Below, in pieces: positions 17,680 through 26,722 of a stretch of 64,000 nt of DNA. Position 1 is the first letter of the stretch. The number at the start of each line of letters is the position of its first letter. The stretch is from NCBI RefSeq assembly GCF_014648915.1, contig NZ_BMSA01000011.1, positions 186,001 through 250,000 on the forward strand, read 5' to 3'. Position numbers and translations under genes: made by a program. The notes under the pieces are model-generated. The model did no database searches. It was not told where the DNA came from and saw only the letters and a list, made by a program, of their open reading frames with translations. Source of the stretch: Streptomyces phaeofaciens (GTDB lineage Bacteria > Actinomycetota > Actinomycetes > Streptomycetales > Streptomycetaceae).

Positions 17680-19050
17680 GTGTCGAGCGAGAGGGACGTC
17701 GCGCAGTTCGCGGCGCTGCTGACGGAACTGAAGGCGCGTACGGAGCGCAGCTACGGCTCCCTCGCCCGCCGGCTGGGCATGAACACCTCCACACTGCACC
17801 GCTACTGCGCGGGGGAAGCGGTTCCGCAGGACTTCGCGCCCGTGGAACGCCTGGCGGAGTTCTGCGGGGCCGCACCCGAGGAACGGCTGGAACTGCACCG
17901 CCGGTGGCTGCGCGCGGTGGCGGCACGTCAGGCACGGGCCCGGGGGACGGAAGCAGCGCCGGAAGAACCGTCGGAGGGCGCGGCGGAGGGCGCGGCGGAG
18001 GAAACGCCGGACCGCACGGCGGAACCCGCAGCGCCGGAACCGACGGAAGCGCCACCCGCGGAAGCGGTCCCGCAGGACCCGGAAGCACCGCCGGCCGGGC
18101 AGGAAACACCTCCGCCCCGCGCTCCCCACGCCACCCCCTGGTACCGCCGTCGCCGGGGCGCCCTCCTCCTCGGTGTCGCCTGCGCGCTCCTCGCGACGGT
18201 GGGCACCCTCTCCGCGCTGCCCGCCGACCGTCCCTCGGACCACCCCTCGGCCTCCGCGACCGCCACCCGTCCCGCACCCCGCACCTCCCCCTCCGCGACG
18301 AGCCCGACGGCACCCTCCTCGCCCGCGTCCGGCACCCCGCCCGAATCCACCGGCTCGGCCCAGGCCTCCCCCGATGCGCACGGCACGCCCGGCAGCACCC
18401 CGAGCGCGTCCCCTGCCCCGTCCTCGGGCTCGGCCGTCCCGCTGACCTGGACCGCCGACTCCCAGGTGTGGGCGCTCGGCTGCGGTCACGACTACGTGGT
18501 CGACCGGCCGCCGGTACGGGTTCCGCCGCCCCCGTCCTCGCAGGACGCGGGAACCTGGGCGACGGCGCAGGGCGCGGTGCACGGACGGGAGACCAACGTG
18601 GAGATCTCGGTACAGGGGCGCAGTTCCACGGCGGTCGTCCTGACGGCCCTGCGGGTGCGGGTCGTCGGCCGCGCCGCGCCCCTGGCCGGTACGGCGTACG
18701 CCATGGACCAGGGGTGCGGCGGCTCGATCACCCCCCGGTCCTTCGCCGTCGACCTGGACAAGGACCGCCCGGTCGCCCACGCGGTCCCCGGCAGTGACGC
18801 CGGTACCCCGATCCCGGCGGTGCGGCTGCCCTACCGGGTCTCCGTCGAGGACCCCGAGGTGCTGCTGGTCACGGCCCGCACGAAGACCTGCGCCTGCGAC
18901 TGGTACCTGGAACTCGACTGGTCCTCCCAGGGCCGCACCGGCACGGTCCGCATCGACGACCACGGCCGCCCGTTCCGCACGAGCGGCATCGAGGGCCTGC
19001 CCCGGTACGTGTACGACACCGGCGGCCGCCGCTGGACGCCGTACGTCTAG
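17680..19050 (+). CDS. Membrane-anchored helix-turn-helix protein with secreted C-terminal domain
   Basis: The protein has about 456 residues. An N-terminal XRE-type HTH (about 1-70) is evident in SYGSLARRLGMNTSTLHRYC. An acidic Pro/Ala/Glu linker and one transmembrane helix (GALLLGVACALLATVGTLSA) follow, then a Ser/Thr/Pro-rich spacer and an extracytoplasmic domain of about 210 residues with paired cysteines (ALGCGH, DQGCGG, TKTCACDWY). The layout suggests a surface-to-DNA regulator or an RodZ-like protein. The start is uncertain: I prefer the GTG at 17680, but a GTG at 17629 and an ATG at 17638 are in frame. It converges with poxB so closely that the two stop codons share the palindrome CTAG. 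Confidence 0.8.
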   Translation: MSSERDVAQFAALLTELKARTERSYGSLARRLGMNTSTLHRYCAGEAVPQDFAPVERLAEFCGAAPEERLELHRRWLRAVAARQARARGTEAAPEEPSEGAAEGAAEETPDRTAEPAAPEPTEAPPAEAVPQDPEAPPAGQETPPPRAPHATPWYRRRRGALLLGVACALLATVGTLSALPADRPSDHPSASATATRPAPRTSPSATSPTAPSSPASGTPPESTGSAQASPDAHGTPGSTPSASPAPSSGSAVPLTWTADSQVWALGCGHDYVVDRPPVRVPPPPSSQDAGTWATAQGAVHGRETNVEISVQGRSSTAVVLTALRVRVVGRAAPLAGTAYAMDQGCGGSITPRSFAVDLDKDRPVAHAVPGSDAGTPIPAVRLPYRVSVEDPEVLLVTARTKTCACDWYLELDWSSQGRTGTVRIDDHGRPFRTSGIEGLPRYVYDTGGRRWTPYV

Positions 19051-20789
19051 GGGCGGGGCACGTTGCGGAGGTTGGAGCGGGCCATCTGGAGCATGCGGCC
19101 GACCCCTCCGTCCAGGACGATCTTGGAGGCGGAGAGGGCGAAGCCGGTGACCATCCCGGCGCTGATCTTCGGGGGGATGGAGAGGGCGTTGGGGTCGGTG
19201 ACGACGTCGACGAGGGCCGGACCCTTGTGCCGGAAGGCGTCCTTCAGGGCCCCGGCGAGCTGCTTGGGTTTCTCGACGCGGACGCCGAAGGCCCCGCAGG
19301 CACGGGCGACGGCGGCGAAGTCGGGGTTCTTGTTGGTGGTGCCGTGCGAGGGCAGTCCGGCGACCAGCATCTCCAGCTCGACCATCCCCAGCGAGGAGTT
19401 GTCGAACAGCACGACCTTCACGGGGAGGTCGTGCTGCACCAGGGTCAGGAAGTCGCCCATCAGCATGCTGAAGCCGCCGTCGCCGGACATCGAGACGACC
19501 TGGCGGCGGCGGTCGGTGAACTGGGCGCCGATCGCCATGGGCAGCGCGTTCGCCATGGAGCCGTGGGAGAACGAACCGATCACCCGGCGGCGGCCGTTGG
19601 GGGTGAGGTAGCGGGCGGCCCAGACGTTGCACATGCCGGTGTCGACGGTGAACACGGCGTCTTCGTCGGCGAGTTCGTCGAGGACGGAGGCAACGTACTC
19701 CGGGTGCAGGGGAACGTGCTTCTCGACCTTCCGGGTGTAGGCCCGCACCACCCCCTCCAGCGCGTCGGCGTGCTTCTTCAGCATCCGGTCGAGGAAGCGC
19801 CGGTCGTCCTTCGGACGTACCCGCGGGATGAGGCAGCGCAGCGTCTCGCGGACGTCTCCCCAGACCGCGAGGTCCAGCCTGGAGCGCCGGCCCAGGTGCT
19901 CGGGGCGTACGTCGACCTGGGCGATCCGCACGTCGTCGGGCAGGAAGGCGTTGTACGGGAAATCGGTTCCCAGCAGGATCAGCAGCTCGCACTCGTGGGT
20001 GGCCTCGTAGGCGGCGCCGTAGCCGAGGAGACCACTCATGCCGACGTCGTACGGATTGTCGTACTGGATCCATTCCTTGCCGCGCAGGGCGTGGCCCACC
20101 GGGGACTTGATCCTGCCGGCGAGTTCCATGACCTCGGCGTGCGCGCCGGCCGTGCCACTGCCGCAGAACAGGGTGACCCGGTCGGCCTCGTCGATCATCC
20201 GTACGAGCGCGTCGATCTCGGTGTCGCCGGGGCGCACGGTGGGGCGGCTGGTGACGAGCGCGGTTTCGACGGGGCGGTCGGGGGCGGGTTCCGAGGCGAT
20301 GTCGCCGGGGAGGGCGACGACGCTGACGCCGCCGCGGCCGACCGCGTTCTGGACGGCGGTGTGCAGCAGCCGGGGCATCTGTTTCGGGCTGGAGATCAGT
20401 TCGCAGTAGTGGCTGCACTCGCGGAACAGCTGGTCGGGGTGGGTCTCCTGGAAGTAGCCCAGCCCGATCTCGGCGGACGGGATGTGCGAGGCGAGGGCGA
20501 GGACCGGGGCCATCGAGCGGTGGGCGTCGTAGAGGCCGTTGACGAGGTGCAGGTTGCCCGGGCCGCTCGAGCCCGCGCAGGCCGCGAGCCGCCCGGTGAT
20601 CTGGGCCTCCGCGCCGGCCGCGAAGGCGGCGGTCTCCTCGTGCCGTACCGCGATCCAGTCGACGGCGGAGTGGCGGCGCACGGCGTCCACGACGGGGTTG
20701 AGGCTGTCCCCCACGACACCGTAGAGGCGCCTGACCCCGGCGCGGGCGAGGATGTCCACGAACTGTTCGGCGACGTTCTGCTTGGCCAT
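19047..20789 (-). CDS. poxB: Pyruvate dehydrogenase (quinone)/pyruvate oxidase, PoxB type
   Basis: The protein has 580 residues (E. coli PoxB has 572). It is a thiamine diphosphate enzyme with all three domains: the N-terminal PYR domain with the catalytic Glu region AVRHEETAAFAAGAEAQITG and the signature GYFQETHPDQLFRECSHYCE, a central FAD-binding domain, and the C-terminal PP domain with SGDGGFSMLMGDF and the metal-binding LFDNSSLGMVE. It oxidises pyruvate to acetate and CO2 with electrons to quinone at the membrane. I chose the ATG at 20789 because MAKQNVAEQF begins the family; a GTG four codons upstream is possible. The PP2C-like gene lies 63 bp upstream on the same strand. Confidence 0.9.
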   Translation of the reverse strand: MAKQNVAEQFVDILARAGVRRLYGVVGDSLNPVVDAVRRHSAVDWIAVRHEETAAFAAGAEAQITGRLAACAGSSGPGNLHLVNGLYDAHRSMAPVLALASHIPSAEIGLGYFQETHPDQLFRECSHYCELISSPKQMPRLLHTAVQNAVGRGGVSVVALPGDIASEPAPDRPVETALVTSRPTVRPGDTEIDALVRMIDEADRVTLFCGSGTAGAHAEVMELAGRIKSPVGHALRGKEWIQYDNPYDVGMSGLLGYGAAYEATHECELLILLGTDFPYNAFLPDDVRIAQVDVRPEHLGRRSRLDLAVWGDVRETLRCLIPRVRPKDDRRFLDRMLKKHADALEGVVRAYTRKVEKHVPLHPEYVASVLDELADEDAVFTVDTGMCNVWAARYLTPNGRRRVIGSFSHGSMANALPMAIGAQFTDRRRQVVSMSGDGGFSMLMGDFLTLVQHDLPVKVVLFDNSSLGMVELEMLVAGLPSHGTTNKNPDFAAVARACGAFGVRVEKPKQLAGALKDAFRHKGPALVDVVTDPNALSIPPKISAGMVTGFALSASKIVLDGGVGRMLQMARSNLRNVPRP

Positions 20790-20852
20790 GGAGGGAGGCA
20801 CCCCTTCGGTCTCGTCGGGTTCGCTCCCTCCACAGTGGCCGCGGCGGCGCCC

Positions 20853-22625
20853 TCACGCCTCCCAGACGGCCGCCGCCGTCCGGTCGTCGGCGTAGCCCTT
20901 CACCCTGACCTGGGTGTCGGCGAGGAACGCGGCCAGGCCGGGCGGGTTCGGGCCCGACCACTGTCCCGTGAGGTACCTGGACAGCTCCGGCTCCCCGCGC
21001 AGGGGTTCGGCGAGGCCGCCGGTGCACATCAGGAGCGTGTCGCCCGGGCGGGCCACGGAGGCCCGGAAGCGGAAGGGTTCGCGGGGCGGCTCGGGGGGCT
21101 CCTCGTAGGGGTTCGGCGGGGTGGGGATGCCGAGGTCCATGGTGAGCCGGTCGCCCTCGGGCGTCTCGGCGGGCAGCGATCCGAAGCCGACGACCGGCCC
21201 GCCCGCGATCTCGCCCACCCGCGGTTCGAGGTCCTGCCATTCGCCCTCGCGCAGCCGGAACAGTCCGCCCGGGCCGACGCCGAAGAAGACCCGGGTACGG
21301 CAGTCGGGGTCGGCGGGCAGCAGCAGGCAGCGCAGGGTGGCCGCGTACTCCTCGGGTTCCAGGCCCTGTTCGGCGGCGCTGGCGCGGAGCCGGCCGAGGC
21401 TGCGGTCGGTCAGCCGGTGCAGCCCGGACTTGAGGTCGCCGCGCCGGGCGGCCCTCATGTCCTGCGCGAGCCGGACGTGGCTGCGGCCCACGGCACGGCC
21501 GATCCACTGGCAGGCCTCGGCGGCGGCCCGGTGCGCGCCGGGTGTCGCGCGGGCGCCGGTCGCCATCGCGACGAGGACCAGCGCCTGGTCTCCGGTGCCG
21601 AAGCGGGCGGTGAGCAGCGAGTCGCGGCGGGGCTCGCCGCGGTACCGCGCGGAGTCCCCGCGCACCGAGGCGGCCCGCAGCGCGCACGCGCCGTAGCGTG
21701 CGCCGTCCAGGACGGTGTCGGCGACCAGGTCGTCGAGGTCGTCCGGGTCGGCGGCCGGCAGGGCGGTGGGCTCGGCGTCGTAGGTGGGGGGTCCGGAACC
21801 GACGTACGCCTTCGGGGCGCCCTCGGGGGCGCGCTTCAGGGTGGGGAGGTCGAGGGCGGTGGTGGTGCGGGCGGGCTCCGGCGCCGGCGCCGCGGGGGTG
21901 GCCGGGGTGGCCGTCCCGATGGCGGAGGCGGTGGGGGCGAACGGGACCAGGGGCGGAGTCTGCGGGGGTGCGGGGACGGAGGGCGCGGCGGGCGTGGAGG
22001 GGGCGGAGGGGGTGGAGCCGCTGAAGCCGGGGGGCAGGGGGCCCGGCGGGACGGTCGTGGGGCCGGGGGGCGTGTCCGGCGGGGGCTCCCAGGGGGCGCG
22101 CGGGGGTACGGGGGCGTCCCACCCCGTGCCCGGCCCGGTGTCCCACCCTGTGCCGGGCTCGTCGCCCCGCTCCGGACCGGACTCACCGCCCTGCCCCGTA
22201 CCGGACCCACCGCCCCGCCCGGGACCGCGCTCCGCGGTGGAACCGAGGGGGTCGTCCCGCTCGCCGGCCGCACCGCTCGGGCTCCCGCCGGGGGTCCCGA
22301 TCGGGTCGCGGGGTGGCGGCACCGCTGCCTGGGCGGGCGGTGCCCCGGGGGCGGTGTCCCGCGCCCGCCACCAGTCGGAGTCGGTCGGCCCGCCGGGTAC
22401 GGGGTTCTCCGCGCGGGGTTCCGGCACCGCGCCCCCCGCCCGGGCCGGCCCCGCGCCCGTCTCGCCGTCCGGCCCCGCGGAGCGCACCGCTCCGGAGGCC
22501 GAGGCGAAACGGTCGTCGAGGGAGTCGGCGGTGGGCGCCGGGCCCGTGTCCGCGGTGGAGTCGTCGTACAGCTGCCCCCACCAGTCGTCCTCGTGACCGG
22601 TGGGCCTTCCCCCCTGCTGGCTCAT
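20853..22625 (-). CDS. PP2C-like protein with degenerate metal-binding motifs
   Basis: The protein has 590 residues. The first half is Pro/Ala/Gly-rich and probably disordered, with an acidic N-terminus (HEDDWWGQLYDDST). The second half follows the PPM/PP2C phosphatase plan: LTARFGTGDQALVLVAMATG, then PGDTLLMCTGGLAEPL and the final GYADDRTAAAVWEA. In active enzymes the corresponding motifs usually read ADG near the first and SDG near the second. Here they are ATG and CTGG, so two metal-ligand positions appear lost while the last DD remains. It may be a pseudophosphatase. It is upstream of poxB in the same direction. Confidence 0.7.
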   Translation of the reverse strand: MSQQGGRPTGHEDDWWGQLYDDSTADTGPAPTADSLDDRFASASGAVRSAGPDGETGAGPARAGGAVPEPRAENPVPGGPTDSDWWRARDTAPGAPPAQAAVPPPRDPIGTPGGSPSGAAGERDDPLGSTAERGPGRGGGSGTGQGGESGPERGDEPGTGWDTGPGTGWDAPVPPRAPWEPPPDTPPGPTTVPPGPLPPGFSGSTPSAPSTPAAPSVPAPPQTPPLVPFAPTASAIGTATPATPAAPAPEPARTTTALDLPTLKRAPEGAPKAYVGSGPPTYDAEPTALPAADPDDLDDLVADTVLDGARYGACALRAASVRGDSARYRGEPRRDSLLTARFGTGDQALVLVAMATGARATPGAHRAAAEACQWIGRAVGRSHVRLAQDMRAARRGDLKSGLHRLTDRSLGRLRASAAEQGLEPEEYAATLRCLLLPADPDCRTRVFFGVGPGGLFRLREGEWQDLEPRVGEIAGGPVVGFGSLPAETPEGDRLTMDLGIPTPPNPYEEPPEPPREPFRFRASVARPGDTLLMCTGGLAEPLRGEPELSRYLTGQWSGPNPPGLAAFLADTQVRVKGYADDRTAAAVWEA

Positions 22626-23149
22626 GCCCCCAATTGTCCACCGCACGGGCCGGTTGAAAACGGGGCATCAGGAAAATGCGGCCCGGGATGCGCTGTCGAA
22701 CAGCGGGTCGAGTGACGTGATGGACACCAGTGCGAAATGAGTCGCCGGACGGTCCCACCCCCCACGGGAGGACCGTCCGGCGACTTGAGGTGACCCGGAC
22801 CCACATCCCCTATGCGCCCCTGCGCGTCATGAGCCCGGACCACGTTCCGGGGTGCCTTCGGCCGCCGTGCGGCGAGGCCGGCGTGCCGGACGTTCCCGGA
22901 GATCCGCTGTTCGGATGGCCCGGAGGTCCGTGGATGATCGCCGCCGATCGCGGATGATCATGTCTTCCTGCCGTGGCCACACCTTGGCAGAGTGACCACG
23001 GGTACGGCGACGATGTACCGCGGCGGGTATGCGCCGTGGCGGCTTCCCGCCAGGGCACGACGAGACACGGCACGACGAGACACGGCACGACGAACGCGCC
23101 ACGACGAACGCGCCACGACGAAGAACGACGTGCAGGAGGGACGACGGCG
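22626..23149. promoter_or_regulatory. Divergent intergenic region with a 16-bp perfect hairpin
   Basis: This 524-bp gap separates the leftward PP2C-like gene from the rightward regulator. It holds a perfect inverted repeat of 16 bp (22740-22755 and 22770-22785, loop 14). Such hairpins normally end transcripts, yet no gene ends here. The right part contains the short tandem repeat listed separately. No credible coding region is seen. Confidence 0.55.
23056..23123 (+). repeat. Tandem CACGACGA-based repeat before a regulator gene
   Basis: Two 15-bp copies of CACGACGAGACACGG (23056-23085) are followed by two 14-bp copies of CACGACGAACGCGC (23086-23113) and a partial copy. The array ends 27 bp before the start codon and could affect promoter spacing or regulator binding. 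Confidence 0.8.
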
Positions 23150-24133
23150 ATGCTGGGAGCGATCGGGCTCGACGGGACGCACGAGGCGGCGTACCGGGCG
23201 CTGGTGTCCGTGGGCGCCGCCGACGTGCCCGATCTCGCGCGCCGGCTGGCGCTCGGCGAGCACGACACCGAACGCGCGCTGCGCCGACTGGAGCGGCACG
23301 GTCTCGCCGCCCAGTCCTCGGGGCGTCCCGGCCGCTGGGTCGCCGCCCCGCCGGGAGTCGCGCTGGGCGCGCTGCTCACCCAGCGGCGGCACGAGCTGGA
23401 GCAGGCGGAGCTGGCGACCGTGCTGCTCGCCGAGGAGTACCGGGCGGCGGCGGCCGAACCGTCCGTGCACGACCTGGTCGAGGTGGTGACCGGTGCCGCC
23501 GCCGTCACCCAGCGCTTCCTCCAGATCCAGCTCGGGGCGAGCGAGGAGGTGTGCGCGCTGGTCACCGGCACCCCGGTGGCGGTACCCGGGGCGGACAACG
23601 ACGCGGAGGAACAGGCCGCCGAACGCGGGGTGCGCTACCGCGTGGTCCTCGAACGGGCGGTGCTCGACCAGCCGGACGGCATCAAGGAGCTGACCGCCGC
23701 ACTCGGCCGGGACGAGCGGGTGCGGGTCGTGGACAAGGTGCCGACGAAGCTGGTGGTGGCCGACCGTGCGCTCGCGCTGGTCCCGCTGACCGGCCGCTCG
23801 GCGGAGCCCGCCGCGCTGGTGGTGCACGCCAGCGGGCTGCTGGAACTCCTCTCGGGCCTGTTCGAGTCGGTGTGGCGGGACGCGCTGCCGCTGCGGCTGG
23901 GCGCGGACGGCGTGGCCGAGCAGGCTCCCGATGGCCCGGACCCCACCGACCTGGAGATCCTCTCCCTGCTGCTGGCCGGGCTCACCGACGCGAGCGTGGC
24001 CAAACAGCTCGACCTGGGGCTGCGGACCGTACAGCGCCGGGTGAAGGGCCTGATGGAGCTGACGGGGGTGTCGACCCGGCTCCAGCTGGGCTGGCACGCG
24101 TACGAGCGCGGCTGGGTGGCCCGGGAGCAATGA
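23150..24133 (+). CDS. Helix-turn-helix regulator, TrmB-like N-terminus and LuxR-type C-terminus
   Basis: The protein has 327 residues. The N-terminus has a winged-helix like TrmB (YRALVSVGAADVPDLARRLA, then RLERHGLAAQSSGRPGRW). A middle domain of about 200 residues resembles the PLD-like effector region of TrmB-type proteins. The C-terminus is a LuxR/GerE HTH (DLEILSLLLAGLTDASVAKQ and RTVQRRVKGLMELTGVSTR). This architecture is frequent in Streptomyces and ligands are mostly unknown. The ATG at 23150 has GGAGGG 9 bases upstream; the frame stays open upstream only through the tandem repeat. Confidence 0.85.
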   Translation: MLGAIGLDGTHEAAYRALVSVGAADVPDLARRLALGEHDTERALRRLERHGLAAQSSGRPGRWVAAPPGVALGALLTQRRHELEQAELATVLLAEEYRAAAAEPSVHDLVEVVTGAAAVTQRFLQIQLGASEEVCALVTGTPVAVPGADNDAEEQAAERGVRYRVVLERAVLDQPDGIKELTAALGRDERVRVVDKVPTKLVVADRALALVPLTGRSAEPAALVVHASGLLELLSGLFESVWRDALPLRLGADGVAEQAPDGPDPTDLEILSLLLAGLTDASVAKQLDLGLRTVQRRVKGLMELTGVSTRLQLGWHAYERGWVAREQ

Positions 24134-24189
24134 GCCTGCCGGGACCTGCTTGACCTGCGGGTTCTCGCCGGTTCGGGCACGCTGGGCAG

Positions 24190-24672
24190 ATGGGAGTGTG
24201 GGAACTCCTGCTGGTCGGCGTGGTCCTGCTGTTCGGCCTGTGCGGAGTGCTGGTGCCCGGGGTGCCGGGGTCGTGGCTGGTATGGGCCGCGGTCCTGTGG
24301 TGGGCGCTGAAGGACCCGCGGCCGGTGGCCTGGGGAATCCTCGTCGGGGCGACCGTCGCGCTGCTCCTGAGCCAGGTGGTGCGCTGGGCCCTGCCGCCCC
24401 GGCGGCTGCGCGCCTCCGGGGCGACCCCCCGGATGGCGGTGTACGCGGGGGCCGGCGCGCTCCTCGGGTTCGTCCTGGTACCGGTGATCGGCGCCGTCCC
24501 CGGCTTCATGGGCGGCATCTACCTGTCCGAACGCCTCCGCCTCGGCGGCTCCGGCGAGGCCCGCGCGGCCCTGCGCACGGCGATGCGCTCGGGCGGCTGG
24601 AGCGTGCTGGCGGAGCTGTACACCTGCCTGCTGATCGTGGGGGCGTGGGTGGGGGCGGAGCTGTGGGGCTGA
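24190..24672 (+). CDS. DUF456 membrane protein
   Basis: The protein has 160 residues and four to five hydrophobic helices (GVWELLLVGVVLLFGLCGVL and AVYAGAGALLGFVLVPVIGA). It has the glycine-rich loops VLVPGVPGSWLVW and GAVPGFMGGIYLSE of DUF456 proteins. The function of this family is unknown; the Gly-zipper-like loops suggest a small transporter or membrane-organising protein. It follows the regulator by 56 bp on the same strand and could be co-transcribed. Confidence 0.85.
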   Translation: MGVWELLLVGVVLLFGLCGVLVPGVPGSWLVWAAVLWWALKDPRPVAWGILVGATVALLLSQVVRWALPPRRLRASGATPRMAVYAGAGALLGFVLVPVIGAVPGFMGGIYLSERLRLGGSGEARAALRTAMRSGGWSVLAELYTCLLIVGAWVGAELWG

Positions 24673-24741
24673 AGGGGCCGGGCGCGCGGGTGTGCGGTGT
24701 CTCCGCGCGGGTGCGCAGTGTCTCAGGGGCCTCGGGGCGCC

Positions 24742-25260
24742 TCAGAGGGAGGACGGCGGCAGCGGCAGCGCCCCCTCCAGCACGAGCAGCCGGGTCTTGC
24801 GCTCCAGCCCGCCCGCGTACCCCGTCAGCGAGCCGTCCGCGCCGATCACGCGGTGGCAGGGGCGCAGGACGAGCAGGGGGTTGGCGCCGACGGCGCCTCC
24901 GACGGCGCGGACGGCGGGGCGGGAGGCGCCGATGCGGGCGGCGATCTCGCCGTATGTCGTGGTGGCCCCGTAGGGGACGGTGTCGAGGGCGTCCCACACG
25001 CGCTCGCGGAACGCGGTGCCCTCGGCGCGCAGCGGCAGCCTGAACTCCTTCAGCTCGGCGGCGAAGTACGCGGCGAGCTGCTCCTCGGCGGCACGGAAGG
25101 GTCCGGGATCGTGCCGCCAGTCGTCCTGGACGGTGCGGCCGCCCTTCTGTCCGGGTACGGAGAGCGAGGTCAGGGCGCCGTCGGGGGCGGCGGTGAGGAG
25201 CAGGGGGCCGAGGGGGCTGTCGACGGTGGTCCAGTACGTCGGGTACTCGGTGGCGGTCAT
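24742..25260 (-). CDS. ogt: Methylated-DNA-protein cysteine methyltransferase
   Basis: The protein has 172 residues. The active-site motif is PCHRVIG with Cys135, preceded by the helix-turn-helix YGATTTYGEIAARIGASRPA that inserts into the minor groove and flips the base. It transfers alkyl groups from O6-alkylguanine or O4-alkylthymine to its own cysteine. Its start codon overlaps the stop of the upstream Ada/AlkA-type gene in an ATGA arrangement, so the two repair proteins are translationally coupled. Confidence 0.93.
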   Translation of the reverse strand: MTATEYPTYWTTVDSPLGPLLLTAAPDGALTSLSVPGQKGGRTVQDDWRHDPGPFRAAEEQLAAYFAAELKEFRLPLRAEGTAFRERVWDALDTVPYGATTTYGEIAARIGASRPAVRAVGGAVGANPLLVLRPCHRVIGADGSLTGYAGGLERKTRLLVLEGALPLPPSSL

Positions 25261-26642
25261 GGGGTGGGTTCCTCCGCAGCGCGCAGATGGTGAAGGGCGT
25301 AGGTGCGCCAGGGGCGCCAGGTGTCGGGGACGTCCGCGCCGGGCGGCGCGACGTCGGGGTCGCCGAGGGCGCGGGCCCGGATCGCCGCCACGGTACGGGC
25401 GTCCAGGCCGGGCAGCGCGAGCAGGGCGGCCTGCGCGTCGTCCCGGTCGGCGCCCGGGTCGAGGCGGACGGTGCCGTCGGCCAGCGCCGCCGCGAGGGTG
25501 CCCACGGGGCCGGGGCCGCCGGCGAGGGCGGCCGGTTCGGGGAAGAGGTGGGTGAGGGTGCCGCAGGGCGCGTCGAGGGCCTTGCCGTGGCCCCGGACCA
25601 GGTCCGCGGCGGCCGCCCGCCCCGCCAGGGCCCGTACGGCGTACTCGTCCGGGTCGGCGGCGCCCGGCGCGCGCAGGCCGGGGCGGGCGGCGACCAGCGG
25701 GGCGAGCCGGGGGTCGCCGCCGAGCCGCTCGTCCACGGCGTAGGGGTCGGCGTCCAGGTCGAACAGCCGCCGCAGCCGCTGGACGGCGGTGGTCAGGTCG
25801 CGCGGGTCGGTGAGGCTGAGGCGGGCGTCGAGCCAGCCGCCGGGATGGACGGCGGAGGGGCGTCCCGCGTCGCCGGTCCGCTCGTCGACGGCGACGATCC
25901 CGGTGCCGTGGGGCAGCCGCAGCGTGCGGCGGTAGGTGCGGCCGCCGGGCGGACCGCTCACCTCCTCCACCCCGGGCACGGCCTCGTGTGCCAGCAGGTC
26001 GAACACCGGGCCCGCCCGGTACGGGCCCCGGTGGGCGAGGCGGAGCGGGATCCCGGCGCTCGGGGTGGCCGCCCGCAGGGAGGCGCGGACGGCGGCCCGC
26101 AGGTCGGTAGGGGTGGCCGCGTACACGGCCCGGATGGTGTCGTTGAACTGGCGCACGCTGGCGAACCCGGACGCGAACGCGATCTCGGTGACCGGCAGGC
26201 CGGTCGTCTGGAGCAGGGTCCGCGCGGTGTGCGCGCGCTGCGCCCGGGCGAGGGCGACGGGGCCCGCGCCCAGCTCGGCGGTGAGCTGGCGCTGCACCTG
26301 GCGGGCGCTGTAGCCGAGCCGTCCGGCGAGGCCCGGGACGCCCTCCCGGTCGACGACGCCGTCGCCGATCAGCCGCATGGCCCGGCCCACGACGTCGGCG
26401 CGCACGTTCCAGTCGGCGGAGCCGGGTACGGCGTCCGGACGGCACCGCCGGCAGGCCCGGAAGCCCGAGCCCTGCGCGGCGGCGGCCGTCGGGAAGAAGC
26501 GCACGTTGCGGCGTTTCGGGGTCACGGCGGGGCAGCTGGGCCGGCAGTAGATGCCGGTCGTCTCGACCGCGAAGAAGAACGCACCGTCGAACCTGGCGTC
26601 CCGGCTGCGCACCGCCTCGTACCTGGTGTCCTGGTCCGTCAT
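25257..26642 (-). CDS. Ada/AlkA fusion: zinc methyl-sensor, AraC HTH and 3-methyladenine glycosylase
   Basis: The protein has 461 residues. Residues about 1-75 form the Ada zinc domain with the four-cysteine pattern (YCRPSC and CRRCRPDA), whose Cys can accept methyl from DNA phosphotriesters. An AraC-type HTH follows (VPGLAGRLGYSARQVQRQLT, and ASVRQFNDTIRAVY). The C-terminal AlkA glycosylase domain has the helix-hairpin-helix LLALPGLDARTVAAIRARAL and a candidate catalytic Asp in PPGADVPD. It likely senses alkylation, activates its own operon and excises alkylated bases. The ATG at 26642 is preferred; one at 26651 is also in frame. Confidence 0.9.
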   Translation of the reverse strand: MTDQDTRYEAVRSRDARFDGAFFFAVETTGIYCRPSCPAVTPKRRNVRFFPTAAAAQGSGFRACRRCRPDAVPGSADWNVRADVVGRAMRLIGDGVVDREGVPGLAGRLGYSARQVQRQLTAELGAGPVALARAQRAHTARTLLQTTGLPVTEIAFASGFASVRQFNDTIRAVYAATPTDLRAAVRASLRAATPSAGIPLRLAHRGPYRAGPVFDLLAHEAVPGVEEVSGPPGGRTYRRTLRLPHGTGIVAVDERTGDAGRPSAVHPGGWLDARLSLTDPRDLTTAVQRLRRLFDLDADPYAVDERLGGDPRLAPLVAARPGLRAPGAADPDEYAVRALAGRAAAADLVRGHGKALDAPCGTLTHLFPEPAALAGGPGPVGTLAAALADGTVRLDPGADRDDAQAALLALPGLDARTVAAIRARALGDPDVAPPGADVPDTWRPWRTYALHHLRAAEEPTP

Positions 26643-26722
26643 GGGTTCCATGCTTCCCAGTCTTCGCCCGCGGCCGTGATCGTGCTGGCGGGAATCGGAC
26701 ACGGCCCTGACCGCCGCCGGTG

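Noticed and set aside
16108..22146. A stop-free minus-strand frame of about 6 kb
   Set aside because: It runs antisense or out of frame across several well-supported genes. Its translation is Arg/Pro-rich with no domain. Such frames are expected in DNA with very high GC.
23056..23123. Possible CRISPR-like array
   Set aside because: The units are 14-15 bp, directly adjacent and without unique spacers, so this is a simple tandem repeat.
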